Notes under the pieces: generated by a model
The model's input: only the letters and a program-made list of their open reading frames with translations
What the model was told of the DNA's origin: nothing
Database searches by the model: none
In this document: piece after piece, positions 21,109-29,200 of the stretch
Position numbering within the stretch: the first letter of the stretch is position 1
Layout: each line of letters opens with the position of its first letter
From: Vulcanococcus sp. Clear-D1
Lineage (GTDB): Bacteria > Cyanobacteriota > Cyanobacteriia > PCC-6307 > Cyanobiaceae
Direction of reading: 5' to 3'
Length of the DNA stretch: 64,000 nucleotides
Assembly: GCF_014654725.1 (NCBI RefSeq)
Contig: NZ_JACVZV010000006.1
Span: 31,628-95,627 of the forward strand
Made by a program: the position numbers and the translations under genes

Positions 21109-21512
21109 GCCGGAAACACCGCAATCGGCTCAGCGCCAGTGTTGGAGGGAATGCCACCGGCCGGCTCGTAGAGCATCTCCAGCCAGTTGCCTTCCGGATC
21201 CTGCATGTAGAAGGAGGCGGTGCCATCGCGGTGATCGTGCACCGGCCCGCAGCTGTGGCCCTCCTCCACCAACTGCTCACGGATCCGATCCACCTCGGCG
21301 CGGTTGTTGAAGTGGAAGGCGAAGTGGGGGCCGGCGGCGCGGTAGCTGGGGCTCAGCAGGGCGATGCCTTCGCCGGTGGCGGGCCACTGCACATAGCACC
21401 AGTCATCGGCATCCCAGGTGAGCTGCAGGCCGAGACCCAGATAAAAACGCTTGGCGCGGTCCATGTCCTGCACCCGCAGGGCGACATGGCCGAGTCGGTG
21501 GCTGGCGGACAT
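21105..21512 (-). CDS. glyoxalase/bleomycin resistance fold protein
   Basis: A 135-residue vicinal-oxygen-chelate protein with one beta-alpha-beta-beta-beta pair: RLGHVALRVQDMDRAKRFYL at the start and FYMQDPEGNWLEMLYEPAGG at the end. His in the first strand and Glu in WLEML are the usual metal ligands. Related lactoylglutathione lyase-like proteins vary widely in substrate, so none is assigned. ATG 21512 gives the conserved start. The stop overlaps the mutS2 GTG start, implying co-translation. Confidence 0.85.
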   Translation of the reverse strand: MSASHRLGHVALRVQDMDRAKRFYLGLGLQLTWDADDWCYVQWPATGEGIALLSPSYRAAGPHFAFHFNNRAEVDRIREQLVEEGHSCGPVHDHRDGTASFYMQDPEGNWLEMLYEPAGGIPSNTGAEPIAVFPA

Positions 21513-21599
21513 GGACCTGATCGACGATCCTTCCATTGTCAACGCTGCCACCCATCGCGGAGGACCGGCAGAAATCATGCAGCGAAAGGACGGCCTGCC

Positions 21600-22916
21600 G
21601 TGAACCTGAAGCCATCACTGGAGGCCCTCAGGGGATGGGTGCATCGCCAGGCCAGTGACCAGGAGGGCCAGGTGCTGCTCAGCCTGATCGGCATGGGCAG
21701 CCTCACCACGTTGTGGGCCTTGTTCTGGCCTGTTCCCACCGAGGTGGTGGGCCGTGGTGTGGTGATCGTGCCCGGCGGCGCCACCATCCTCGATAGCCGC
21801 GCCGAGGGCCAGATCCGCGAGCTGAAGGTGAAGGTGGGCGATGTGGTGCGCCAGGGCCAGCTGCTGATGGTGCTCGATCAGCCGGCCCTGGAGAAGCAGC
21901 TCGAGCAGCAGCAGCGCGATTTGCGCGAACTGGTGCAGATCAACACCGACCTCAACCGCCGCGACGCCATCCGCCTGCAGGCTGCCCGCGACGTGCGCGA
22001 CACAGCCCTGCGCAAGCTGGAGCGGGAGCGCCAGCGGGTGCGCACCCTCCAGAGCACCTACGCCCAGAAGGTGGCCGACTTCGCCCATCTGGCCCGCACC
22101 GAAGTGGTGGCGCCGCTCTCGCTGGAAGTCGTGAGCACCTCCGATCGCAACACCCAGCTGCAGGTGGAGCTCGATGAGCTCGCCATCCGCGAAAAGGATG
22201 TGATCAGCGCCTACACCAAGGTGAAGCTCGACATCGACACCGAGCAGCAGCAACGGCGCTTCCGCATCGACAACACCCGCCGCGAAGTGCGGGTGACCGA
22301 GGCCAAACTCAAATACCAGGGCCACCTCACAGCCAAGCGCGACGGCAGCGTGCTCGACCTGCAGGTGATCCATGGCCAAACCGTGAAACCGGGGCAGCGC
22401 CTCGGCACCCTCGGTGCGGCCACCGCCACCAACCGCAACAGCACGGTGCTCCGGGCCATCGCCTACTTCCACCCCGCCGATGCCCGGCGCCTACAACACA
22501 ACCAGGGCATTGAGGTGGTGCCCGACTGGCAGCAGCGCGGCCGCTTCGGAGGCATCCAGGGACTCGTGGAACGGGTGAGCCTGCTGCCCGCCACTCCGGA
22601 AGACATCAACACCACCATGGGCAACCCACCGCTGGCGGAATCGCTGGTGGCCAGCGGCCCGGTGATCCGCACCGAAATCGATCTCCTGCCCGGCCGCCGC
22701 AGCGACGACGGCTACCGCTGGACCCTCTCCAAGGGCAGCAGCGTGTTTCCGATCCGCGAAGGCCTCACCCTCAAGGCGCACGCCTACGTGGAATGGCGCA
22801 CACCGGTGAGCTATCTCCTGCCGATCCTGAGGGATCTCACTGGCACCTACCGCACGCCTCAGCTCGATCTGCAGCAGGATCAGCCGAGCCGCCGCCAGGA
22901 GGGAACCCTGCCATGA
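21600..22916 (+). CDS. HlyD-family membrane fusion protein (NHLP-export-like)
   Basis: Periplasmic adaptor linking an inner-membrane exporter to an outer-membrane channel. The 438 residues have a cytoplasmic start, one membrane helix (about 25-48), a lipoyl half-motif (AEGQIRELKVKVGDVVRQGQ), a long alpha-hairpin coiled coil (about 95-235), the second lipoyl half (DGSVLDLQVIHGQTVKPGQR) and a beta-barrel domain. Its layout resembles adaptors of the NHLP bacteriocin export systems, a family resemblance I could not test. It starts at GTG 21600 with AAAGGA ten bases upstream. No ABC exporter is encoded nearby. Confidence 0.82.
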   Translation: MNLKPSLEALRGWVHRQASDQEGQVLLSLIGMGSLTTLWALFWPVPTEVVGRGVVIVPGGATILDSRAEGQIRELKVKVGDVVRQGQLLMVLDQPALEKQLEQQQRDLRELVQINTDLNRRDAIRLQAARDVRDTALRKLERERQRVRTLQSTYAQKVADFAHLARTEVVAPLSLEVVSTSDRNTQLQVELDELAIREKDVISAYTKVKLDIDTEQQQRRFRIDNTRREVRVTEAKLKYQGHLTAKRDGSVLDLQVIHGQTVKPGQRLGTLGAATATNRNSTVLRAIAYFHPADARRLQHNQGIEVVPDWQQRGRFGGIQGLVERVSLLPATPEDINTTMGNPPLAESLVASGPVIRTEIDLLPGRRSDDGYRWTLSKGSSVFPIREGLTLKAHAYVEWRTPVSYLLPILRDLTGTYRTPQLDLQQDQPSRRQEGTLP

Positions 22917-23122
22917 AGCGCGAATGGCCCTTCCTCGCCCTGGAAGTTGTGCTTCTGGCGGTGCTGCTGCAGAGCAATGCCCCGGAGGTGTGGTTCTGGT
23001 TCATCGCCCTCCTGGTGCTGCTCACCTGGCGCAGCCTGGCGCTGCGCTCGCGGCTGGAGCAGCGGCGCCTCAACGCTGAAAGCGCTACGGCCCCTGAGGC
23101 ACCGGATCCACCGACAGGGTGA
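22913..23122 (+). CDS. small membrane protein following HlyD
   Basis: A 69-residue protein with two hydrophobic segments (FLALEVVLLAVLLQ and VWFWFIALLVLLTW) and a charged, probably cytoplasmic tail (LRSRLEQRRLNAESATAPEA). It overlaps the HlyD stop as ATGA, so it is probably co-translated with it. Its 3' end overlaps the convergent TolC-like gene by 38 bases. No family recognised; its position suggests a part in the same export machine. Confidence 0.65.
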   Translation: MKREWPFLALEVVLLAVLLQSNAPEVWFWFIALLVLLTWRSLALRSRLEQRRLNAESATAPEAPDPPTG

Positions 23123-24767
23123 GTGGCAGGTTCGGTGCACGCTCCGGCTGCTGGGGGACCGGCTGCAGCTGACGCAACATCCGCGCGTAGCTCACATTGG
23201 CGAGGGTGGTGGATTCGGCGATCCCCTCCATGGAGCGCGTGAGCAGCATGATCGTTTCGCTCACATCGGTGTAATCCGCCAGCCCCAGCTGGTAGCGGGC
23301 GCGGGCGTCACGGAACGCCTCGCGGGACGCCTGATAGGAGGCCTCCGCCGCCGCCAGCTGACTCAAGGAAGCCCGGTAGTCGTAGAAGGCGGTTTCCAGC
23401 TCCTGGCGGATCTGGTTGCGCTGGCGGGCCAGGCGCTGCAGCACCGCTTCAGCGGCCGCGCGGCTGGCCTGCGCCTCGCCACCCGACACGCCCGCATCGA
23501 AGAACCGCCAGTGCAGCCGCAATCCAGCCACCCAGTCAGCACTCTGAGTTGACATCTGGGGGGTATTCATCGAGGCGCAGCAGCCATTGAGATCAATCAC
23601 CGGCTTGGTGAGTAGATCGGTGCCGCCTCCACCGGCGGCAAACAGCTGCAAGCTCGGGAGGAGTTGGGCCTGCCGGCGGTCGGCCTGACGCAACAGAGCC
23701 TGGCGCTCCGCCGAGAGCTGCTCCAGGGCCGGGTTATCTCGCAATCCAGCCACCACCGTGGCATCCAGGGCCAACGGCCAGGGGGGTTGCAGCGCCACAT
23801 CCGTCTGGGCCCGCAGCAGCGTGGTGAACGCCACGTTGAGCAGATTGGTGAGCACCTGTCGGCGGCTCTGACGAAGCGCTTCTGCCTGCTCCTGGCGGAA
23901 GCGGCTCTGCTGCAGCGCTGCCTCCGCCCGCAGCAGATCGAGCCTCGGCACCAACCCCGAGCCCTTCAGGGCTGCCACTTGGTTACGCACCAGAGCGTCG
24001 TTGCGCACCACGGCCTGTCGGATGCGCAGCAGCTGATCAGCCAGCTGCAAGCCGTAATAGGCCTCGCTCACCTGGAGCTGCAGCTGGCGCAGGGCATCGC
24101 CGTATTGCTCGAGGCTGGCGGTGAGGCGCTGATCCTGCTCCGCCAGGGCGGCGCCGCGCTCGAAGCTGATCAGCTCCCAATCCAGATCGAGCCTGCCCCA
24201 GGCGCTGCCCTGGTTAGCCTGAATCCGGTTCCAGCCATTCTCCGCCACAAGAAACGCTGCACCAGGAGCGGGAGCCGCTGGATAGATGCCGGCGTTGTCC
24301 CGGAGCACTAGGTTGTAGTCGCTGCGCTGGGCGAAGGCTCCACCCAGGTTGAGCGCAAGCCGCGGCCAGAAGCGCCCCAGCACCGAGCGCTGCAAGCCGC
24401 GCATTTCAGCGATGCGGGCACGGCGCTCCGCCAGTTCGGGGCTATTAGCCACCGCCACGCTGAGGGCCTGCACCAGGCTGAGCACGCGTTCCTGGGGTTG
24501 ATCAGCGGCAGCGGTGCTCACTGGGGCGGCCTGGGGATCCGGAGGTTGGAGAGCGGGATCCGACAGGCTGAAGGTCGTCGGGTCGCTTGCACCCTGAGAC
24601 CGCAGCGCCCCATCGAGCTCCAGCAGATCGCGCTCGAATGACGCCAGCGATCGCACTAGCCCCGGCGACGGTGGCATGGCTGTGGTGAGAGGAGCCGCAG
24701 CGGCAGTGGTGACCCAGAAGCCGGCCCCCAGCCACACTCCACCGCGCAGCAGCAAACGCAACCCCAT
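23085..24767 (-). CDS. TolC-like outer-membrane efflux protein
   Basis: Outer-membrane channel for type I secretion or efflux. The 560-residue product begins with a signal peptide (GLRLLLRGGVWLGAGFWVTTAAAA), an unstructured stretch to about residue 75, then two OEP repeats each with long helices and a beta segment (LGGAFAQRSDYNLVLRD; then LQLFAAGGGGTDLL). A Cys pair (NGCCASMN) lies in the second beta region. It is the last gene of a three-gene minus-strand unit: its ATG shares a base with the preceding stop (TGATG). It converges on the HlyD unit, and the two together would form a channel-adaptor pair. Confidence 0.88.
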   Translation of the reverse strand: MGLRLLLRGGVWLGAGFWVTTAAAAPLTTAMPPSPGLVRSLASFERDLLELDGALRSQGASDPTTFSLSDPALQPPDPQAAPVSTAAADQPQERVLSLVQALSVAVANSPELAERRARIAEMRGLQRSVLGRFWPRLALNLGGAFAQRSDYNLVLRDNAGIYPAAPAPGAAFLVAENGWNRIQANQGSAWGRLDLDWELISFERGAALAEQDQRLTASLEQYGDALRQLQLQVSEAYYGLQLADQLLRIRQAVVRNDALVRNQVAALKGSGLVPRLDLLRAEAALQQSRFRQEQAEALRQSRRQVLTNLLNVAFTTLLRAQTDVALQPPWPLALDATVVAGLRDNPALEQLSAERQALLRQADRRQAQLLPSLQLFAAGGGGTDLLTKPVIDLNGCCASMNTPQMSTQSADWVAGLRLHWRFFDAGVSGGEAQASRAAAEAVLQRLARQRNQIRQELETAFYDYRASLSQLAAAEASYQASREAFRDARARYQLGLADYTDVSETIMLLTRSMEGIAESTTLANVSYARMLRQLQPVPQQPERAPNLPLTLSVDPVPQGP

Positions 24768-25003
24768 CAGGAGGCCGGCCGATCCATCGCCGACGCGCTC
24801 TCATGCTTGGCGCGCTGGGCCATGTCGTGCAGGCCAACGCTGGTGCGCGCCAGGCAGCCGATCGAAAAGCAGATACAGGCGCTGCCGAGCAGGCCCCAGT
24901 GCACGCGGCCACTGAAGGAGTGGATCTTGGTGACCATCAACAGCACAGCCACTGCCGTGGCCCAGGGGATGCCAATGATCAGCAGAACAGAGGAGCGGCT
25001 CAT
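24767..25003 (-). CDS. small CFSIGC membrane protein, copy 2
   Basis: A 78-residue protein with two membrane segments, the second containing GLLGSACICFSIGCLARTS, and a charged tail. It is a clear paralogue of the protein encoded just upstream, which has GLLGSASICFSIGCVCKVS at the same place. Its stop shares a base with the TolC-like start (TGATG), so translation is coupled. No known family recognised. The conserved cysteines within the membrane segment are unusual for so small a protein. Confidence 0.65.
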   Translation of the reverse strand: MSRSSVLLIIGIPWATAVAVLLMVTKIHSFSGRVHWGLLGSACICFSIGCLARTSVGLHDMAQRAKHESASAMDRPAS

Positions 25004-25014
25004 CGCGGCAGGGC

Positions 25015-25260
25015 TCAGTGGAGCACCAAGTGCTCAAGCTGCTGTTCGGCGGCAGTGCGGCGCCGGTTCAACTGAGCCAGCACCCACGACACCTTGCACA
25101 CGCAGCCGATCGAGAAGCAGATCGAGGCGCTGCCCAGCAACCCCCACCCATGGCCATGGAGGCTGAAATCTTCAGCCAGCAACAGGCGGAAAGCCAGGAT
25201 CACCATCAGCGAAGCGGCGATCCAGGGGCCGTGAACCCAGAGGAGGAGGTAGCGGGCCAT
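25015..25260 (-). CDS. small CFSIGC membrane protein, copy 1
   Basis: An 81-residue protein with two membrane segments (about 8-28 and 38-58), the second containing GLLGSASICFSIGCVCK, and a basic/acidic C-terminal helix (LAQLNRRRTAAEQQLEHL). Eleven bases separate it from its paralogue downstream, and both lead into the TolC-like gene. The duplicate pair is likely ancestral tandem duplication. Unknown function; a role in the same export system is inferred only from the operon. Confidence 0.65.
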   Translation of the reverse strand: MARYLLLWVHGPWIAASLMVILAFRLLLAEDFSLHGHGWGLLGSASICFSIGCVCKVSWVLAQLNRRRTAAEQQLEHLVLH

Positions 25261-25316
25261 CGGGGGTCACGGATGTTGCCGGAGCCCCCGGAGGATCGCA
25301 CCGACTGCGCCTGCCC

Positions 25317-26318
25317 TCAACCCTCGCGCAACCACTGGGCCGCATCACAAGCGTGATAAGTGAGGATCAGATCGGCGCCGGCCCGCTTGAAGCAGAGCAG
25401 GGTTTCCAGCACCACAGCCCGCTCGTCGATCCAGCCCTTTTCGGCGGCGGCCTTCACCATCGCGTATTCACCGCTCACGTTGTAGGCGGCAATGGGCAGC
25501 TCGCTCTCTTCGCGCAGGCGATGAATGATGTCGAGATAAGCCAGACCTGGCTTCACCATCATGATGTCGGCGCCTTCCTGCTCATCGAGCTGGGCCTCGG
25601 TGATCGCTTCGCGGGCGTTGGCCGGATCCATCTGATAGGTGGACTTGTCCTTGGGGATCGGCTTGCTGGCGGCCGCGCGAGGCGCTGAATCCAGGGCCTC
25701 ACGGAAGGGGCCGTAATAGGCGGAGGCGTATTTGGCCGTGTAGCTGATGATCCCCACATGCTCGAAGCCTTCTTCATCGAGGGCTTCGCGGATGGCACCG
25801 ACGCGGCCGTCCATCATGTCGCTGGGGCCGATCAGATCAGCACCGGCGCGGGCCTGGGCGACGGCCTGTTTGCACAGGATCGCGACGGTCTCATCGTTGA
25901 GCACCACACCCTCACCGCTCACGATGCCGTCGTGGCCGTCGCAGGAATAGGGATCCAGGGCGACGTCAGTCATGATCGCCATCCCCGGGTGCACCTCCTT
26001 GAGGCGGCGGATGGCGCGGGGGATCAGGCCACCCTCGTTGAAACACTCAGCGCCGTCCTCGGTTTTGAGGCCATCGGCCACCTTCGGGAACAGCACCACG
26101 CAGCGGATACCCAGATCCCATGCGCGGCCCACTTCCTGAACAAGCCCCTCGAGGCTCCAGCGCTGGCAGCCGGGCATGGCGCCGATGGGCTCATTCGTGG
26201 CGCCCTCGTGCACGAACAGGGGATAGATGAAGTCGGCGGCGCTGAGGGAGGTCTCGCGCACCATCGCCCGCAGGGCAGGGGTGCGGCGCAGGCGACGGGG
26301 GCGGTAGGTGAGCTCCAT
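25317..26318 (-). CDS. hemB: delta-aminolevulinic acid dehydratase (porphobilinogen synthase)
   Basis: Condenses two aminolevulinic acid molecules to porphobilinogen in haem and chlorophyll synthesis. The 333 residues contain the active-site lysines in YTAKYASAYYGPF and MMVKPGLAYLD. At the metal site, DVALDPYSCDGHDG has Ala, Asp and Asp where zinc enzymes have three Cys, so this is the Mg-dependent form typical of phototrophs, with one extra Cys in the loop. ATG 26318 fits the family start. Confidence 0.97.
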   Translation of the reverse strand: MELTYRPRRLRRTPALRAMVRETSLSAADFIYPLFVHEGATNEPIGAMPGCQRWSLEGLVQEVGRAWDLGIRCVVLFPKVADGLKTEDGAECFNEGGLIPRAIRRLKEVHPGMAIMTDVALDPYSCDGHDGIVSGEGVVLNDETVAILCKQAVAQARAGADLIGPSDMMDGRVGAIREALDEEGFEHVGIISYTAKYASAYYGPFREALDSAPRAAASKPIPKDKSTYQMDPANAREAITEAQLDEQEGADIMMVKPGLAYLDIIHRLREESELPIAAYNVSGEYAMVKAAAEKGWIDERAVVLETLLCFKRAGADLILTYHACDAAQWLREG

Positions 26319-26390
26319 CAGGGCTGGCGCAGCGGCGCCGGGCGGGCAGGGGCGGATCCTACGGAGCTTGCTGCGCCGAAGGCTTCCGAA

Positions 26391-26654
26391 TCAGCCGCCC
26401 AGATCCAGCTCCACCTTCACCACATCCACGGGCCCGCGGCCCTCGGCATTGAGCTCCCGGGCCGCACGCAGCGCCGACTCATGCACGTGAAAGAGATGGG
26501 CCTGATCGGCACTGTTCACCTCGACCAGGGCCTCACCATCAGGCCCCACGGCCAGGAAGGTGCCTTTCTCCAGCAGCTGGATGGCATAACGCTCCGGCTG
26601 GGTGCAGTCCTCGGGATGGGCCGGGTCGAGATGGGGCGACCAAAAATGCAGCAC
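26391..26654 (-). CDS. conserved hypothetical protein
   Basis: An 87-residue soluble acidic protein starting at GTG 26654 (MLHFWSPHLDPAHPEDC), with a central YAIQLLEKGTFLAVGPDGEA region that looks like a small folded domain. No signal peptide or known motif. It is divergent from feoA, and the Fur box lies 74 bases upstream of its start, so iron control is possible but unproven. Confidence 0.6.
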   Translation of the reverse strand: MLHFWSPHLDPAHPEDCTQPERYAIQLLEKGTFLAVGPDGEALVEVNSADQAHLFHVHESALRAARELNAEGRGPVDVVKVELDLGG

Positions 26655-26727
26655 CGACCTGAACAGAGCAGTCGTTCGAGGCCAACGTAATCAATTTCGA
26701 CTGGAGCGCCAGCCAGCACGTTTAAGA

Positions 26728-26748
26728 TATTGCAACTCATTCGCAATA
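26728..26748. promoter_or_regulatory. Fur box upstream of feoAB
   Basis: TATTGC and GCAATA flank nine bases in a 21-base dyad, close to cyanobacterial Fur sites. It ends 11 bases before the feoA ATG, so iron-loaded Fur bound here should block feoAB transcription. It also lies upstream of the divergent small gene. Confidence 0.75.
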
Positions 26749-26759
26749 GGCATCCATTG

Positions 26760-26993
26760 ATGCGAGCGGTCTCCCAGCTGGCGGATCTGCCCACCGGCGC
26801 CACGGCCACGGTGAAGGCCTTGGCAGCGGATGCTGGGCTTCGTCAGCGGCTGGAGGCGCTGGGTCTACGGCCCGGACAATCCGTTCAGGTGCTGCGCCGA
26901 GGCTGGTGGTCCGGGCCACTGCATGTGCGCGTCGGCATGACCGAATTGATGCTGCGCCGCCGCGACGCCGCCCGGGTGAGCCTGGCCGCGTGA
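26760..26993 (+). CDS. feoA: ferrous iron transport protein A
   Basis: Small SH3-like cytoplasmic partner of FeoB. The 77 residues include LADLPTGATATVKAL, LRQRLEALGLRPGQSVQVLR and a final VGMTELMLRRRDAARVSL, the full FeoA fold. ATG 26760 is chosen; the frame is open slightly upstream within the Fur box. The stop overlaps the feoB start (GTGA). Confidence 0.93.
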   Translation: MRAVSQLADLPTGATATVKALAADAGLRQRLEALGLRPGQSVQVLRRGWWSGPLHVRVGMTELMLRRRDAARVSLAA

Positions 26994-28789
26994 GCACCAT
27001 TGCCGTTCTCGGCATGCCCAATACGGGCAAGTCGACCTTGTTCAACCGGCTCACCGGCCACCACGCCCATATCGGCAACTGGCCCGGCCTCACCGTGGAT
27101 CTCCTACAAGCCGATCTGCAGCTGAGCGGCCGCAGCGTGCAGCTGGTTGACCTGCCAGGCATCTACGACCTACGCGGCCACAGCGACGACGAAGCGGTGG
27201 TCCGCCGGTTCCTCGAACAAACACCCGTGGATCTGGTGCTGGTGGTGCTCAATGCCAGTCAGCTCGATCGCCAGCTGCGGCTAGCCCTGCAGGTGCAACA
27301 GCTCGGTCTGCCGGCCGTGCTGGCCCTGAACATGGCTGATGAGGCGGCACGCTTCGGGGTGAGCATCCAGGCCGAGAGCCTGAGCGCAGCCCTCAACCAA
27401 CCCGTGCTGCCGCTCAGCGCCAAATACCGCCAAGGCCTTGAAACCCTCCAGCACACACTGCTGGCCCAACTGGAGGCACGCGCCGATCACCCCGCCGCCA
27501 TCCCCGAGCAGCTCGAGGAACGGCTGGCGGCGATGGATGCCGATCTCGATGGTGCCATGGCCGAGCTGGTGGAGCGCTGCGTCACCCTGCCGGCCCGCTG
27601 GCGGGACAGCCGCAGCCGCCGCCTCGATGCCGTGCTGCTGCATCCACTCCTGGGGCTGCCGCTGTTCTTCCTGGCGATGGCCCTGATGTTCCAGGGGATC
27701 TATGCCATCGGGGTACCTGTACAGGAAGCACTGGGCAGCCTGTTGGACCAGTTCGGCCAGGCAGTGCTCAAGCCCCTGATCGCGCCCCTGCCAGCCCTGC
27801 TGCAGGGTTTCCTGCTGGAGGGGCTGTATCAGGGCCTGGGCACGGTGATGGCCTTCCTGCCAGTGATCGCCTTGTTCTTCCTGGCGATGGGCCTGGTGGA
27901 AGACAGCGGTTATCTGTCGCGGGCGGCCTATCTGATGGATGCCTTCATGGAGCGCCTCGGCCTCGATGGCCGCAGCTTCGTGCTCTCGCTGATGGGCTTC
28001 GGCTGCAACGTGCCAGCGATCCTCGGCACGCGGGTGATGCGCGATCGCGGGCTGCGGCTGCTCTCGATGCTGGTGATCCCGTTTTCGCTGTGCTCGGCCC
28101 GGCTGAACGTGTTCCTGTTCATGGCAGCGGTGTTCTTCCCGCCGCGCATCGGGGGCCTGGTGATCTTTGGGCTCTATCTGATGAGCTTTGTGGCCGCCAT
28201 GCTCACGGCCCTGTTGTTCCGCGGCCGCTTCCCCAGCAATGAGCCCCTGGTGCTGGAGCTACCGCCCTATCGGCTGCCCACAGCGGGGCAAATGCTCAGC
28301 CGCGCCTGGAGCGAGGTGAAGCACTTCTGGCTGTGGTCGCGCCGGTTCATCATCTTCGGGGTGGTGGCGGTGTGGCTGCTCAACAACCTGCCGGTGGGCG
28401 TGGAGCCCGCCTCCAGTGCCAGCCTGGCCGGCCAGCTCGGCACCCTCACCCAACCGCTGCTGGCGCCGATCGGCATCAACCCCAAACTTGCGGTGGCGCT
28501 CCTGTTCGGCTTCATCGCCAAGGAGATCGTGCTGGGGGGCTTGGCGGTGATTTACGGCCAGGCGGATCCCGTGGCACTCAGCCGCGCGATCGCCAGCGAT
28601 GTGAGCTGGCCCCAGGCGCTGAGCTTCATGCTGTTCACCCTCCTCTACACGCCCTGCCTCTCCACCGTGGCGGTGATCCGCAGTGAATCGAAAAAACTGA
28701 GCTTCACGCTGCTGAGCGTGGCCTGGTCATTGCTGCTGGCCTGGCTGGTGAGCTTTGTGGCCTTTCAGACGATCACGCGCCTGAGCTAA
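26990..28789 (+). CDS. feoB: ferrous iron transporter B
   Basis: Plasma-membrane Fe(II) transporter with an N-terminal G domain. The 599 residues have G1 GMPNTGKST, G3 DLPGIYDL and G4 NMAD, a short helical spacer, and about eight membrane helices with the gate motifs GFGCNVPAI and the Cys-containing FTLLYTPCLSTV. It is shorter than E. coli FeoB (773 residues). There is no feoC. It starts at GTG 26990 and is iron-repressed if the upstream Fur box works. It abuts the convergent gene at 28790. Confidence 0.95.
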   Translation: MSTIAVLGMPNTGKSTLFNRLTGHHAHIGNWPGLTVDLLQADLQLSGRSVQLVDLPGIYDLRGHSDDEAVVRRFLEQTPVDLVLVVLNASQLDRQLRLALQVQQLGLPAVLALNMADEAARFGVSIQAESLSAALNQPVLPLSAKYRQGLETLQHTLLAQLEARADHPAAIPEQLEERLAAMDADLDGAMAELVERCVTLPARWRDSRSRRLDAVLLHPLLGLPLFFLAMALMFQGIYAIGVPVQEALGSLLDQFGQAVLKPLIAPLPALLQGFLLEGLYQGLGTVMAFLPVIALFFLAMGLVEDSGYLSRAAYLMDAFMERLGLDGRSFVLSLMGFGCNVPAILGTRVMRDRGLRLLSMLVIPFSLCSARLNVFLFMAAVFFPPRIGGLVIFGLYLMSFVAAMLTALLFRGRFPSNEPLVLELPPYRLPTAGQMLSRAWSEVKHFWLWSRRFIIFGVVAVWLLNNLPVGVEPASSASLAGQLGTLTQPLLAPIGINPKLAVALLFGFIAKEIVLGGLAVIYGQADPVALSRAIASDVSWPQALSFMLFTLLYTPCLSTVAVIRSESKKLSFTLLSVAWSLLLAWLVSFVAFQTITRLS

Positions 28790-29035
28790 TCAGGTCCAGT
28801 TGCCACCGAACATGTCGTCGTAGCCCTCATAGGGGTCGTATTCGGCCCAGCCTGGGCTGGCCTCATCGAAGAGCCCGTAGCGAGCGGCCTCGTCGTCCAT
28901 GAGGGTGTTGCCGGTGGGGCGGGTGTCGCAGGTGATGCCACCGCCTGAGGCGGGCTGGCAATCGGTGAACTCCACCCCGGCCTGGGCCGGCAGCGCCGCA
29001 ACCAACACCAGCAGCGGAACAAGCCATCGAGTCAT
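28790..29035 (-). CDS. small exported acidic protein
   Basis: An 81-residue protein with a clear signal peptide (RWLVPLLVLVAALPAQAG, cleavage near residue 19), two Cys in the mature part (FTDCQ and ITCDTRPTGNTLMDD) that may pair, and a Tyr/Asp/Gly-rich acidic tail. ATG 29035 begins the signal peptide; the longer open frame is shadow. Function unknown. Confidence 0.7.
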   Translation of the reverse strand: MTRWLVPLLVLVAALPAQAGVEFTDCQPASGGGITCDTRPTGNTLMDDEAARYGLFDEASPGWAEYDPYEGYDDMFGGNWT

Positions 29036-29089
29036 GGACGCCACGCGGGGTGCACTGAGATGATGGCGCCTCTTGTGAGCCCGAGCGCG

Positions 29090-29200
29090 ATGTACACCGA
29101 CTGGACCGCCGTTGCCCTGTTGCTGCTCACCGCGGCTCCTCTGCTGTTGGTCGTGGCCACGACAGCGTTCTTCATCTGGCGCCAGAAATCGAAGCGCTGA
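29090..29200 (+). CDS. 36-residue single-helix membrane protein
   Basis: ATG 29090 opens a short frame encoding MYTDWTAVALLLL, a continued hydrophobic helix, and a basic end (WRQKSKR). The size and one-helix shape resemble the low-molecular-weight subunits of photosystem or cytochrome b6f complexes, but I cannot match it to PsbM, PsbX, PsbY, Psb30, PetN or PsaM. Its last 29 bases overlap the convergent zinc-finger gene. It could also be a chance frame. Confidence 0.45.
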   Translation: MYTDWTAVALLLLTAAPLLLVVATTAFFIWRQKSKR

